NCBI GenBank assembly: GCA_002778195.1
Contig: PCDI01000005.1
Location: 2,791,093 to 2,855,092, forward strand
Length of the DNA stretch: 64,000 nt
Reading direction: 5' to 3'
From: Raffaelea ambrosiae
Lineage: Eukaryota; Ascomycota; Sordariomycetes; Ophiostomatales; Ophiostomataceae
Below, piece by piece: positions 53,572 to 64,000 of this stretch. The notes beneath the pieces are model-generated. The model searched no databases. It saw only the letters and a list, made by a program, of their open reading frames with translations, and was not told where the DNA came from. Position numbers and translations under genes: made by a program. The first letter of the stretch is position 1. Each line of letters opens with the position of its first letter.

Positions 53572-55413
53572 TTACCTGCCTTGCCTTGCCTCTTTAGCTT
53601 GTTTCGCACGATCGAAACGCTGGTACCGCTCCTCGCGCCATTGCGGTCCCCATTTCCGGACAATGAAAAGAACGGGGCTGACCGCCAGGACAATCAACCC
53701 CATGAAAAGGTACGTGTAGCCGTAGCCCCAGGCGTCGATGATGTACTGCACCACTGCGGTGCCCACCGCACTGAATCCTGCTCGCGTCAGATTGAATGTC
53801 GATGATACCCGTCCTGGGTTCATTGGGTAGAGGTCCACCAGCAGCGTGGTCAGGACAGAGATCGGGCCGGCGAGGCCGGCGCCAGCGAAGAAGAGGACCA
53901 CCAGTGGTGCCGCCAGGCTGGTGCCCGAGTTCACCACCCAGCCCCAGGCAATAATCATGGCCACGGCCAGAAGGGTCCACGGCCACATAAGATCCAGCCG
54001 GGCGCGCTCAATCGGGAACGTGCGCAAGTCGTCGCCGCGCTTCCTGTCGGGCGACACTCCGATGCTTTTCGCAACACGGGCATAGTTCCAGTTCAGCAGC
54101 CTGCCGACCACGGTCGCGCCAGCCACAGAGCCGATGGCAAAGGGTATGTAGCACAGGCCAACCTGCAGGTCGTTGAAGTGGTACCGCCGGCGAATGACGT
54201 CTTGGAGAGGCACCAGCATCGTGTAGTTGGCCATGACAAACAAGGACATGAAGAGCATGATCAGGCCGACATCTTTCTCGAACACGATGCGCACCGCTGC
54301 CACGAGGTCCGGTATAGGGATCTTTCTCTTGTGACGCTGCACGTCAGGGTGTGTTGGTGTACGGACAGCGGCTTCGGGGTCCTCGCGGCGGGCCCGTTTG
54401 AGCTCACGGTAGGCCAGGAGGGACATGTTCAGTTTGGGTGGTGGAATGGATCCGTTGCCAACGATCTTCCTGGCAGTCTGCGAGGTTGTTAGCCACATGC
54501 TTCCTTTTTTTTTTTTTTCTTCTTTTTCTTTTTCCCTCTCTTTTAAAAAAATAATTATGTTGTCCGCACCACCCAACAAAAGGCAACGTACCTCAGGAAC
54601 AAAGGGAATATAAATAAGCAAAAATACACCGGCAGCAATGATCAAGAAATAGATTGTCGACCGCCAGCCTAAAAACTGTGTCAGGATGCCGCCCAGCACC
54701 GGTGCCAGAGCAGGAGCAAACATGACACTCGCCTGCACAGCCGTGATGTAGCCCCCGCGGTCTGCGCTCGTCGTGAAGTCGGTCATAACCGCACTGCCAA
54801 TGGCCACAGTTGCACTGCTGCCCGTGCTTTGAAGCGCGCGGAGGACGAGAAGCGCCGCGTAGTTGTGCTGTAAGGCGATACCGATATTTGCTCCGAGATA
54901 AATGGCAAAGGTGAGTATGTAAATAGGACGACGACCAATCTGGTCGCTGAGGTCGCCAAAGAAGAGAGGCGCCACCGCCTGCATGACCTGGTAAAGGGTG
55001 ACGGTCAAATTGATATCGGCAAGAGAGCGTCCGTACTCTTGGGCAATGGGTGTGATGGCAGGCAGGTAAATAAAGGAGGAAAATGGCGAGAACAGGGTTG
55101 AAAACACGGTCATGAGAACGAGAAACATCTTGGTTTTTGGCGAGAAGATGGAATAATTCACAGACGACGGTGCCCGGTGCAAGGGGGGGTTGTTCTCGTT
55201 GAGGCTGCCATTCTCAATGGGATCGTTGGTGATGTTGTTGTAGTATTGATCCGGACTGTCACCCGTGTCGTTGCCCGCGCCGTTACCCGAAGGGTCGTCT
55301 ATGTCTTCTGCAGTCTCTGTTGGCGCGCTGCTATCGTTTGTGCGACCAGTGTCGTCTTGGCTTTGCCGGTCAGCCTGGTGAGGCTCTGTCAGCTTTTCCG
55401 TGATTTCGGCCAT
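53572..55413 (-). CDS. MFS transporter, DHA1 drug:H+ antiporter (QDR-like)
   Basis: There are two exons, 55413-54592 and 54477-53572, giving 575 residues. The intron is GTACGT...GCAG (phase 0) and contains A/T-rich tracts. The first ATG of this frame is at 55413. A polar N-terminal region of about 85 residues precedes the first membrane helix (KMFLVLMTVFSTLFSPFSS). The loop 2-3 motif A is GDLSDQIGRRP, and the block ALQSTGSSATVAIGSAV with PALAPVLGGILTQFLGWR is the antiporter motif C region. A charged loop of about 60 residues links the two six-helix halves. Family members export drugs, polyamines or other small molecules at the plasma membrane. The substrate is not visible. Confidence 0.9.
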   Translation of the reverse strand: MAEITEKLTEPHQADRQSQDDTGRTNDSSAPTETAEDIDDPSGNGAGNDTGDSPDQYYNNITNDPIENGSLNENNPPLHRAPSSVNYSIFSPKTKMFLVLMTVFSTLFSPFSSFIYLPAITPIAQEYGRSLADINLTVTLYQVMQAVAPLFFGDLSDQIGRRPIYILTFAIYLGANIGIALQHNYAALLVLRALQSTGSSATVAIGSAVMTDFTTSADRGGYITAVQASVMFAPALAPVLGGILTQFLGWRSTIYFLIIAAGVFLLIYIPFVPEVRCLLLGGADNIIIFLKEREKEKEEKKKKGSMWLTTSQTARKIVGNGSIPPPKLNMSLLAYRELKRARREDPEAAVRTPTHPDVQRHKRKIPIPDLVAAVRIVFEKDVGLIMLFMSLFVMANYTMLVPLQDVIRRRYHFNDLQVGLCYIPFAIGSVAGATVVGRLLNWNYARVAKSIGVSPDRKRGDDLRTFPIERARLDLMWPWTLLAVAMIIAWGWVVNSGTSLAAPLVVLFFAGAGLAGPISVLTTLLVDLYPMNPGRVSSTFNLTRAGFSAVGTAVVQYIIDAWGYGYTYLFMGLIVLAVSPVLFIVRKWGPQWREERYQRFDRAKQAKEARQGR

Positions 55414-57118
55414 TGGTGCGTTTGGTAAATCCAAATGAAACTTGTGTCGATTGCTGCGAGCCAGTCACCCGGTATGTCCATATTGCAGCGTATTTAAATG
55501 AACAGGCTGAACACTTTACCATTGCCCCTGATGCCATTGTTGCAGCCCCCGACCCCGGAATGGTGTTGTTGGCTGGAGATAATGGGCATAGCACCGCCGG
55601 TGTTAAGGGATGCCAGCTGGGATTTCGCTTAACAGCGCTGCCAGCCTCAGTGCCCACGCTAGCAGCAAGGCTTACAGCGTCCCTGTCGGCACCGAATCGG
55701 CTAAAGCTTAACACCACTCTTCTTCTCCGCGTATAACTCGTCGTGCCACGGAACCTAGGACATGCCGTACATCCAATTTTTTTCAAATTAGACCGTGTGG
55801 CAGTGTTGTTTTGTTACAAAAATGAAAAATTCTGCATGGCAAGTCCGAGTTCGCAATACAGGATCATCTTACAAAGTACTGACGATCTCTGGCGAAACCG
55901 ATGGCACACCGCGCTCGAAGTCCCAGGAAAGTCTTCGTTGGATCTGCTATACTACCAGTTACATCTAGTGTTGTGCCTATTGTGTTGCTCTGAGACTTAC
56001 ACAGTGTCGTTTACAGTTCGGCGTATGGTTTGCACGAAATGCCTAATCTATCAGACATTAATCGAACATGCCTTCAGAGTCAACCGAGCTGATAAAGAAA
56101 CGACTGGTCCATGTCAGCCTTTGACATGTATACAATAAAACCGGACACACAGTATACTGAGTTCCAAACTCAGTCATGTCAGCGTCGCTGCTATTCGGGG
56201 GGTAGAATGCCCGAAGACGATTGTCTTTGGAGACTTGTGCTAGTCCTGTCTGAGGAGCGTTCATTCCCGGTACCCGGGAGACCAAATTTCAAATATAGTT
56301 AGCATACGCCGGGAGAAGGTGCCATCGTAAGCATATCTCGGCTCCCTTAAAAAAACTCACGGACAGTAGACACACGCCAAGCACCAAGTCTACCTAAAAC
56401 TTGCCGGGTACAGCATCTGAGCATCAGTAGGTTGATGAAACCGGCGTCCCAAACCTAGGACAATTTGATAATTATTCTGCACAGAAGATATACAGAAGGG
56501 ATCTTTCATCGATACAACCTGCCATCCCCTGAACTCCAAAGTGCCCATGTTGTAATGATTTTCGACCCCCGTGAGTCCTTGACCGGAATTCCATGACGCA
56601 TATTGGACTCCGTCCTATCCGCCCTCCGCCTAGGACGCATGCAGGAGGCAGCACTGGCCAACCAGAAATGAACTCAAATAATGGACTCCTCATTTGACTA
56701 AAAATAATTCGGTCTCAGGTCTGCGAGATACCTGCTGGAGAACCGGCGGTTCTCCTGGTGCTGTTGCCGCCCCGATATGCAATTAACACGTATCCAAACG
56801 TAGACTTACTGGTACTAGCGGCTAAGACAGGGCAAAAAAAAAAATGGTGAAAAAATGGCACATTGAAACAAAGGACAGGCGATGAAATTTCTCATATCCA
56901 AACTGATCGGCGCCGCACGGTCACTCCGACGACGAGGCAGTAAGATTGCCTACGGTCGGACTTCACGACATCCCTTCTTTGGTTGCGGCGTGCCCTCTGC
57001 TCTCGGAAAGATAAAGTTACAGCCTCCGATTTCGCAGAGCGGCGTATCACATTCGCCCAAATCTGAGTCACGAGTGAGATATAGCGGCTTCCTGCGCCAG
57101 CAATCCCCTGGCCGAGGC
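55414..57118. other. Intergenic, 1.7 kb, no supported gene
   Basis: The region is less GC-rich than coding sequence and holds no convincing frame. A TATTTAAAT lies at about 55490. Confidence 0.5.
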
Positions 57119-57605
57119 ATGCGTTTGGCTGCTTCTTTTGACACCCTCCGCTGTTGCTGCCGTTCTTTCCGTCTTTCATTTGCCCTGTCATCTGTTCGAT
57201 TGGGACACTCGGCTGCGGCCTTCAGGTCGAGAGCGACCATGGACAAGCCCACGTATGGCTACTCTGTATGTGATAAGACCCCCTTTTTTTTGGCCAGAGA
57301 CTTGTGAAGTTTTGTGGAAACGTTTTGCTGACAGCAACTGCAGGATGCCATCACACTCCTGAACTCCACGCAGACCGGCTACAAAGTCCTGGAGGAGCGG
57401 AGGCGGGCGGGCGTAACTCTGGCCCAGGATGACCCAATTGGGCAGATGCGCACGTGGCTGGGGTACATCGGATACAAAGCGCAGGATCTGGACCGGTTGA
57501 ATGTCGTCCATGTCGCCGGTACCAAGGGCAAGGGTACCACTTGTGCCTTTACCAATTCCATTCTGGAACGGTACCGGACACGTCGAGGAAAGAACGAAAA
57601 GGATG

Positions 57606-57640
<35 letters not shown>

Positions 57641-59051
57641 TCGGCCAAAGGACCGACCAAGATCGGCCTCTACACATCGCCACATCTGGTAGCCGTGCGC
57701 GAGCGGATACGCATCAACTCGGAGCCGATTTCCGAAGAGGCTTTCACGCGGTACTTCTTCGAGGTATGGGAGGCATTCGAGACCGCGGCCAAGGCAGCCG
57801 GCGCCGACCCAGCCATCAAGCCATCGTACTTCCGCTTCCTGACGCTCATGTCCTACCATGTGTTTATGCGCGAGGGCGTCGATGCGGCCATCTACGAAGT
57901 CGGTGTGGGTGGTGAGCTGGATGCGACCAACGTGTTTGTGGCGCCCGCCGCCACGGCCGTGACCACTTTGGGCATCGACCATGTCATGATGCTGGGCGAC
58001 ACGATCGAGAAGATCGCCTGGCACAAGGCCGGCGTGTTCAAGAACGGAAGCCCTGCATTCACCATTCCACAAGAGCCGGCAGCCATGGAGGTCTTGGAGG
58101 AGCGAGCCGAGGAAAGACACACGGCCCTGACCGTCCTCCAACCATCCCAATACGACAAACTTCTCGGCCCTGTACGAATCTCGCCAAATGAAGCATTCCA
58201 GCACAAGAACGCGGCCGTTGCTATCGAGCTCGCAGCCACAGTTCTGCAGCGTCTGGGCGTGCACGTGGATCTCAGTGGCAAGAGTCCACTGCCGCAAGAG
58301 TTTGTAGGCGGTCTAGAGAACGTGGTCTGGCGTGGCCGCTGTGAGACCAAGGTCACTGGCCGCCAGAAGTGGTATCTGGATGGTGCCCACAACGAGCAGA
58401 GCTTGGACGTGGCCTGCCGCTGGTTTGGACGGGTCCTCGAGAAAGAGTAAGTGAGAGCTCTCATTCCACGGTGTTGTCGAAAGTTTTTTCTCCTTTTGCT
58501 TTGTCTTTTTTTTTTTTCTTTTTTTTTCTAATACCACGGCAGCAGCAAGTGTGGTGTCGACGAGGCACCAAATGTTCTGATCTTCAACCAGCAGTCCACA
58601 AGAGACGCCATCCAGCTGCTGAAGGTGGTGCACAAGACTGTGTATGGCTCACCTTCGTCACCACGCTTCCAGTATGCCATTTTCTGCACCAATGTGACAT
58701 TCAAGAACAACTCTTGGAAAGTTGGTACGTACATGTTCTCGCGTTCCATTGAAACAACAGCCATACTCTTTCTGACAGTTCGCAGACTTTGTCAACAAGA
58801 ACGTCGATCCGGCGTCGCTCAAAAGCCTGGAACTGCAACAAGAGCTAGCCAATGCCTGGAAGAAACTGGACCCCAACACTGAAGTCAAGGCTATGCCCAC
58901 CATTGAGGACGCCATAGACTTTGTGCGTTCCATCCATGAAGACCAGAAGGACATCCGCGTTATGGTCACGGGCAGCTTCCACCTCGTCGGCGGTGCCCTG
59001 TCGATTCTCGAGGGCGAAGATTTTGCTCTGGGCAACACGTCTGCATCGTGA
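57119..59051 (+). CDS. Folylpolyglutamate synthase, likely dual mitochondrial/cytosolic
   Basis: There are four exons, 57119-57265, 57344-58446, 58543-58724 and 58786-59051, giving 565 residues. The introns are GTATGT...GCAG (phase 0), GTAAGT...GCAG (phase 2) and GTACGT...GCAG (phase 1). The ATG at 57119 begins a 40-residue Arg/Ser-rich presequence (MRLAASFDTLRCCCRSFRL) and a second ATG at 57239 starts at the mature protein (MDKPTYGYS). The P-loop is GTKGKGTT and the folate-binding region is TSPHLVAVRERIRIN. DGAHNEQSL and LIFNQQSTRD follow. A Ser run (about residue 144) is inserted after the first helix. The enzyme adds glutamates to folates so they stay in the cell and in mitochondria. The third exon begins at a tandem CAGCAG acceptor. 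Confidence 0.92.
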
Positions 59052-59255
59052 GCTCTGTACAACATTTTCTTTGCTCCTTCATTTGCTCTTTTCATTTCCT
59101 CTCTACCACTTGCAACTCAACGTGTGACGACCGGGTATTTATGACGAATATATTCACAATATATTCAGGAAAGAAGCGTAGAAGGGAAACTAGCCATAGT
59201 TGTGAGATTCAACTCTTAGATAAACTCGGTGTCTGGAATAAACTTCTCCATTTGC

Positions 59256-59664
59256 TTAGAAGTCTTCCAGTTTGACCACGGAGTATGCCGGCTCCTCGTA
59301 TGGATGTGCCCTGTCTCGTTAGCCTAAACTGATCTGCATTTGAATGTCACTCGGACACCCACTCTTTCAATGCCGCCACCGCGGCCCGGGCGACATCTTC
59401 ACCCACGCAGAGCGTCTCCACCCGGGACTCGCCGACCGTCTCTAGCTCGCCAACTTTGCCAATGTGTGGATTGGCGGCATCTCCGGGCCGAAACTGTCCC
59501 AGACCTCCGTGAAGCAGGGTCCAGCAACACTCGGTGTATGCTCCTTGCCCCGGGTATCGGCCCGCGCCTGCAGCAAAGATTGCCTTTTTGCAAGCCTCGA
59601 CATTTTCTGGAGGCACGTAGAATGAGAGCTGGTATTTGGTTAGCTTGGTTGAGGTGGATGCCAT
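59256..59664 (-). CDS. Small NIF3/YqfO-like domain protein
   Basis: There are two exons, 59664-59363 and 59310-59256, giving 118 residues. The intron is GTGGGT...CTAAC...ACAG (phase 2) and splices out a false stop. The text KYQLSFYVPPENVEACKKAI, GAGRYPGQGAYTECCW, GQFRPGDAANPHIG, RVETLCVGE and, in the last exon, AHPYEEPAYSVVKLEDF is the stand-alone ferredoxin-like domain inserted in bacterial YqfO/NIF3 proteins. The function in fungi is unknown; it may bind a small ligand as a trimer. The upstream in-frame ATG at 59718 would add a presequence-like stretch, so mitochondrial targeting of a longer form is possible. Confidence 0.85.
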
Positions 59665-60109
59665 GGTCGAATAAGAAGCAAACACGATGCGTGTTTTTGG
59701 TGTCAGGAATCGGTACATTGTTGGTCAGAAAATGACGCCTTCAGTGGGACGGACTAGTTGCAATTGGCGACTACTTGTCACCGGAGTTGGGCAAAGCACA
59801 CGTGATCTTCACTTGCATCTGGTCAATGCTGATGAACCCCTTTTCATGATTTGCATGCCATACAGTTGACTTCCATGGGGGAAGTGCCACAAACGAAAAA
59901 AAGAAAATACGGCGTTGCAAAACCACAGCTATTCTGTATGGATTCAAACTGCCCCCTTCACCGTACCGTTGACGTTCTCGAAAAAGTGGCAAGCTACAAT
60001 CAACATTTTCATGGTTCTATTGTTGGGCATCGGAAAATCCAGTATTTGAACTAGTTTAGACAGATACTAACTACACCAGAGTCTGCCAGGCATATAGGGC
60101 GGGCACGCC
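59665..60109. other. Intergenic between NIF3-like and LPMO genes
   Basis: I see no gene in these 445 bases. Confidence 0.4.
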
Positions 60110-61313
60110 TCAAGCGCATTGTGAGTAATATGGGGGCGACACAGCTTTGCAAGTAAGTCCAGCCTGAATGCAGTTAGTTCGCAGCTCCAAAAGCATTCTG
60201 TATGAATTCAGGTCATGGGGGAATGAAAGCACGTACCGCACAGGTGGTGCATCCTGTGTAACCAGTGCCACCGCATTGCTGGAAACGCTGCATTGCACAG
60301 GCGGCCGCACCAGACGACGCGCCAGAGCTTCCAGTAATTCCTGCGCTTCCTTCACCTGCAGCAGAAGCAGCAGCAGCAGGTGTTGCAGCAGCCACTGCCA
60401 ACGCCGTGCCCGAAGGCCCAGACCCAGCCTTGCAGGTCGACTCACACCCAGTGCAGCTCGACCCAGCAGTCCGCGTGAGACCACCGGGAACAACAGTCGG
60501 GCCAGGCACAACGTACGTGGAAAGCTTTGCGTGAATGTTGATAAGAATGCCGGGGTCGCTGGCCTTGTATGCACCCGGTAATTTGACCGTGTCATATTTG
60601 CCAGACAAGGCCAGCGCTGATGTGCTGGGGGAAGTCGTGCTGCTGTTGCTGCCACTGCCGCCTCCCACCTGCAGCTGGTAGCAGGACATATAAAACTGAG
60701 CTCCGTTCGCCGAGCCGGCCGTGTGCAGCGCCAGCGCTTCAGCTCGCAGGAGATAGTCGCCCGGGGCGAGATCTTTGGGAAGGGTCGCGTCCATCTTGCC
60801 ACAACAGGTGTTGAGGTCTTTGGTGCCCCAGAGGTCGTCATCGCCGCTGCCACCCGAGCCGGCCTTCCATCCATCCTCAAAGATTTTGAACCAATCGGAA
60901 GACCCATCGGCCGTGCTGGAGTCGGAAACCTTGCTGAGATACACGGACACCGGTCCGTAGTGGGCACCGCCAATGGCTTGGCTGCCGCATGACCGGTCGC
61001 CAGGTTGCTGGTGCATCTCAACGGTGACAACATCCCCGGGTTGCGCGGTGCATTTGTGGGCAACAGGCGTGGTGCCCGCGTTGCATCGGATGGATGCCGA
61101 GCTGACGTCGGTCACTGGCGTGTTCGACAGTGGCATGCGAACGCACTGTGACCCGTGCATGCATGTCAGTCCAGAGCTACTTTACGCATTCGGAAAACAA
61201 GTCAAACTTATCATATCGGTCCCCGCAACCCATAGTTGCTGGAAGATGGCATGGCTGGCAACGGCGCGAGCCAGGAGGCTGTAGACAGCGGCGGTAGCTG
61301 GGGAAGATCTCAT
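60110..61313 (-). CDS. Secreted AA9 lytic polysaccharide monooxygenase with CBM1
   Basis: There are three exons, 61313-61212, 61154-60237 and 60163-60110, giving 357 residues. The second intron is GTACGT...TTCAG (phase 0). The first intron appears to be AT-AC (ATAAGT...GCAC, 57 bases, phase 0). The signal peptide is residues 1-20, cut before His21 (VAS|HAIFQQLW), which forms the copper histidine brace. Other family blocks are GSQCVRMPLSN, RCNAGTTPVAHKC, VEMHQQPGDRSC, GGAHYGPVSVYLS, ALHTAGSANGAQFYMSCYQ and GAYKASDPGI. A Ser/Ala-rich linker leads to a C-terminal cellulose-binding CBM1 (QCGGTGYTGCTTCA plus CKAVSPPYYSQCA in the last exon). The enzyme cuts cellulose or hemicellulose oxidatively outside the cell. 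Confidence 0.88.
61155..61211 (-). other. Candidate AT-AC intron of the AA9 gene
   Basis: On the minus strand the intron begins ATAAGT and ends TGCAC, with a branch-like GGACTGACA about 14 bases before the end. It fits phase 0 and joins GTDM to GSQCVRMP as in AA9 relatives. No GT-AG pair gives an equally good join. The donor is U2-like, not the U12 type ATATCCTT. Confidence 0.65.
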
Positions 61314-62522
61314 CGTGATAATTGTTGGCCGGGCGCAAGAAGTTTTCACGTCTTGGCTGACGCACTTAGCACATGGAGATGGGCACGACCCAGGAATTAT
61401 ACTCGATTGTTGTGGGCCTCCTCGGGTGCATGCATAGTGCTTGCGGCATCAAATATCAGGAAACTCCCTCACTTGACCACAGCTCGGCACCTGCAAATAA
61501 ACGGGCCTTTTCAAATGCAACGCATTCATCTATAGTTGGACGGGCACTCGGCGCGAACTATGCTGTCAAATATTCGAGCTCATGTGTCCTTCCGTACCCG
61601 CTAACAGGGATTATTTGGCACTTTTGTGATAAGAATATGCCTCGTCTCTATGCCTTCCCTCGGTTAAGGACTCCTGCTACCTGGATTCTTTCAGATTCGC
61701 CAAGCTACCTGTTTGCGATTTCTGGAAGGAAGGGAAAGAACCGCGGCACCAATGCATTATTCACTGGAACAAAGATATCTGCTCACATTAATATAGTTAT
61801 ATTGCTATTTAATTACCCTGCGGCGCGAGGCGGCATGCTGGCTAAAACAGGCAAAACGGACTATATGGAACCGAAAGACAACCAAGCTGCCTGCCGTTTT
61901 GCGAGTTGGTTCCGAGCCTAGAAGACAACAGTTTCAGTCCCCCTGTTTCTTTCTTCCGTGTCATCTTAAACGGACTGACTGCCGTAGCGTGATCAAAGTA
62001 CGGGTTGCGAGTCGAATCGCCAACACATATGCGCTGTCCAGAGTGTGGATAACACTGCCAGGATATTGGTCACTGTTCTGGCAACAAGAAGAGCAAAATA
62101 AATAACTGAAGAAGAGAGAACATGTCACGAGTAAACCAGTGCTTCGGTGTGTCTTTGAAACTCATTACAGCCTTACTAAACTATGTTGGCAGTTGTCGCA
62201 CATTTCTTGATTTTAGATGCACGCTGCCACAGTGAGCCTGATATGGCAAGCAGTGAGCCCACTGTGGAGTTTGAAGCAGAAAAACAAATGTCCCAACCAA
62301 AGTTCTGTTTGGCTGGAAAAGAGTCTCAAATCCAGTGGTTCGTCCCCAGTGTAGCTCAGAGCAGAAGATCAGTAAGCTGTGGAGTCCATCATTGTTCAAT
62401 GGGGAGGCGGGGCTCGGCCTACATCGGCGAATTTGCCGCTAATATCCGACAAGCATTTGGCTCTCAGAAATGACGTCGTTGGCCAACTTACCTCTGCACC
62501 AACGGTATCGGCCCTCCCCACG
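61314..62522. other. Intergenic, 1.2 kb, no supported gene
   Basis: The DNA is somewhat AT-rich and holds only short frames without domain features. Confidence 0.5.
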
Positions 62523-63347
62523 ATGATGATTCGCACGCTCTGTCGGCTGCGCGTAGCAGCGCCCGTCGCGGCTCGACCTGCGGCCCAGTCTGCGCGTCGG
62601 TTTCAGCACACGTTCTGCGTCAAAGGCATCCACAGGACCTTTCCCGCGTCCATCGCCTACTATGGTGCCAAAGCGCGCTTCAGTCTCTATGACTGTCAAG
62701 AGTATGAGGAACGGCCTCATGAACATTACGACGACGGTGTGGTCGTAGACAATTATGGGATAGTCTACCCTGGAGTTCAAGATCCCGAGACGGGGCGTGA
62801 GTGCACTGTCCCAAACAATCCTCCAGGCTGCACACACTGACAGTTTGGATCAAGTCACAAACGGGGCCGTCATGTATGCCGTGAAGAGTTTCATGGCACA
62901 GGAGAACATTCGCCAGTACTATGACGAATTCCTGGATCTGCAGGATACCGATGAATCCGGCCAGCCGCCGCACATCTACACGATCCCAAAAGGTATGCTT
63001 CCCAAAAGAACAACGAAAAAAAGAAAGAAAGAAAAGGAATTGTTTATCTGACACTGGCTTGTTTCCAGGAACGGCCGTTCCCAATCACCTCATCTTGGTC
63101 AATCACTATCTCTCCTATTTCACGCTGCAGCCTTCGATTGGCATGTCCATCAAAGGTGAGCGTAATGGCAAGTTTCATCGGCAAGTAATCGAACACGGGA
63201 GCTGACGTGCACACAGATCTGAACCAGTCGCTGGACAGGTTCTTTGCTCGTTACGCAAAGAAAGAAGCGGTTGAACGTTGGATGGAGCAGAATCCTTATC
63301 CATCAGCCGTACCGGATGAGGAGGAAGAGCTGTGGTCTCAGGTGTGA
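62523..63347 (+). CDS. Unknown protein, mitochondrial-type N-terminus
   Basis: I propose four exons, 62523-62796, 62855-62992, 63069-63155 and 63217-63347, giving 209 residues. The introns are GTGAGT...CAAG, GTATGC...CCAG and GTGAGC...ACAG, all phase 1. The first acceptor is the least certain, since two earlier AGs lie nearby but shift the frame. The N-terminus MMIRTLCRLRVAAPVAARP is Arg/Ala-rich without acidic residues, like a mitochondrial presequence. The rest is soluble with aromatic-rich text (IRQYYDEFLDLQD, NHYLSYFTLQPSIG) and an acidic end DEEEELWSQV. I do not recognise a family. Confidence 0.6.
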
Positions 63348-63684
63348 TGTGAAGCACATGTAGCTATTGGCCCCTCGCGAATTCATTATTTGAACCGCCC
63401 GCAGCCAAAGAATTATCCGCATTTCTATTTTTCAAAATTGAGAACCAGTGGCCCGGTTGATCGCGGAAATTGTTGCGTATTATCCTCGGTTCCAAGACTG
63501 GATAAACAGTGGGCAATTTCCCCATCTCGCTTACCAGACAGGCATTGCCACCGCCAGGCAGGCCGACAGCATGGAAGGGGACAGTGAACATAATCTCTCT
63601 GATCCGCAGTTTCTTGGTGGATTGCAATGCCTCTCTTCAACGCACAGAAAAGTAACAGAGACACTTGCACAGTTACGGTCAACC
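63348..63684. other. Intergenic before the partial secreted-protein gene
   Basis: I see no gene in these 337 bases. Confidence 0.4.
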
Positions 63685-64000
63685 ATGCTCGTGGCCACTA
63701 CTTGTCTTTGGCTCGTATGCGCTGCTTTGATGCCCGGCATCTGGGCTCGTCCACAAGCAGACGAGCCAAGCAACAATGCTACGGGTCTACCCTTGCAGAT
63801 CAACCCAACTGTCGACAACATGACCGAGAGCGGCTCTGGATGCCCAATCGGCAGCGGTGGTATGGTGCACGAAATACGGAACAACACACCAGTGTTCATG
63901 TACACAGACTGGGGTTTAACACTCAATGGCACGGACATCTCGATCAAAGGAGAGAGCAATCATACTATTCAAGGCACCGTGGCCAAATTCTGCAGAGAAA
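63685..64000 (+). CDS. Secreted protein, N-terminal part (window edge), DUF4360-like
   Basis: The frame runs from ATG 63685 past the window end; 105 codons are visible. Residues 1-21 are a signal peptide (LVCAALMPGIWA then RPQ). The mature part begins polar and Asn/Thr-rich, with several N-glycosylation sites such as NNAT, NMTE, NNTP, NGTD and NHTI. Two cysteines are seen (GCPIGSG and KFCRE). The pattern GCPIGSGG, then a beta-rich stretch with YTDWGLTLNG, resembles fungal DUF4360 secreted proteins, but the match is weak on this fragment. The 3' end and any introns lie outside the window. Confidence 0.55.
   Translation, partial: MLVATTCLWLVCAALMPGIWARPQADEPSNNATGLPLQINPTVDNMTESGSGCPIGSGGMVHEIRNNTPVFMYTDWGLTLNGTDISIKGESNHTIQGTVAKFCRE

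Noticed and set aside
1..64000. tRNA, rRNA, CRISPR arrays, transposons, bacterial operons
   Set aside because: I searched by eye for B-box motifs, terminal repeats, transposase text and spaced repeats and saw none that hold up.

Overview
The window is nuclear DNA of a filamentous ascomycete, probably a Sordariomycete. The evidence is split genes with short GT-AG introns and CTAAC/CTGAC branch points, fungal families (HET, DUF3425 bZIP, Zn2Cys6, PalA/Rim20, AA9 with a CBM1 cellulose-binding tail), GC-rich coding sequence, and long G, A and T homopolymers between genes. An Ophiostoma/Sporothrix-like relative is a guess from style only. Exon boundaries below were worked out by hand from splice motifs and phase; every multi-exon model closes in frame.

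Left flank (1-14 kb): low-complexity DNA, a Gly/Tyr-rich protein and a small membrane protein diverging from a shared promoter, a three-repeat gelsolin/severin-like protein, a Ser/Thr-rich single-pass membrane protein, a frameshifted HET-domain pseudogene, a decayed gene of unknown family, and a mitochondrial-type D-2-hydroxyacid dehydrogenase.

Centre (14.5-45.1 kb): a catabolic-looking cluster of sixteen genes. It holds an ABM-fold protein, two 4-coumarate-CoA-ligase-like acyl-CoA synthetases, two AtuA (DUF1446) proteins, a MaoC-type hydratase, two enoyl-CoA hydratases, a phytanoyl-CoA-dioxygenase-like enzyme, a zinc alcohol dehydrogenase, an SDR, an AhpD-like protein, an O-methyltransferase, a cytochrome P450, a bZIP factor and an odd Zn2Cys6 factor. 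Six of the enzymes end in canonical peroxisome signals (AKL, SRL, SKL) and a seventh in AKI. I infer that hydroxylated, oxidised or methylated acids are activated to CoA thioesters and shortened inside peroxisomes. AtuA hints at branched or terpenoid acids, but the substrate is unknown. No PKS, NRPS or terpene synthase is present.

Right flank (45-64 kb): a long gene-poor stretch, PalA/Rim20 of ambient-pH signalling, an HSL-type esterase, a DHA1 MFS transporter, folylpolyglutamate synthase with two plausible starts, a small NIF3-like protein, an AA9 LPMO whose first intron appears to be AT-AC, an unrecognised mitochondrial-type protein, and the start of a secreted protein cut by the window edge.

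The most notable observations are the AT-AC intron, three GC-AG introns (one skips a stop codon), the peroxisomal cluster with paralogous enzyme pairs, a tandem repeat that runs into the end of the second AtuA gene, and a Zn2Cys6 motif lacking its fifth cysteine.
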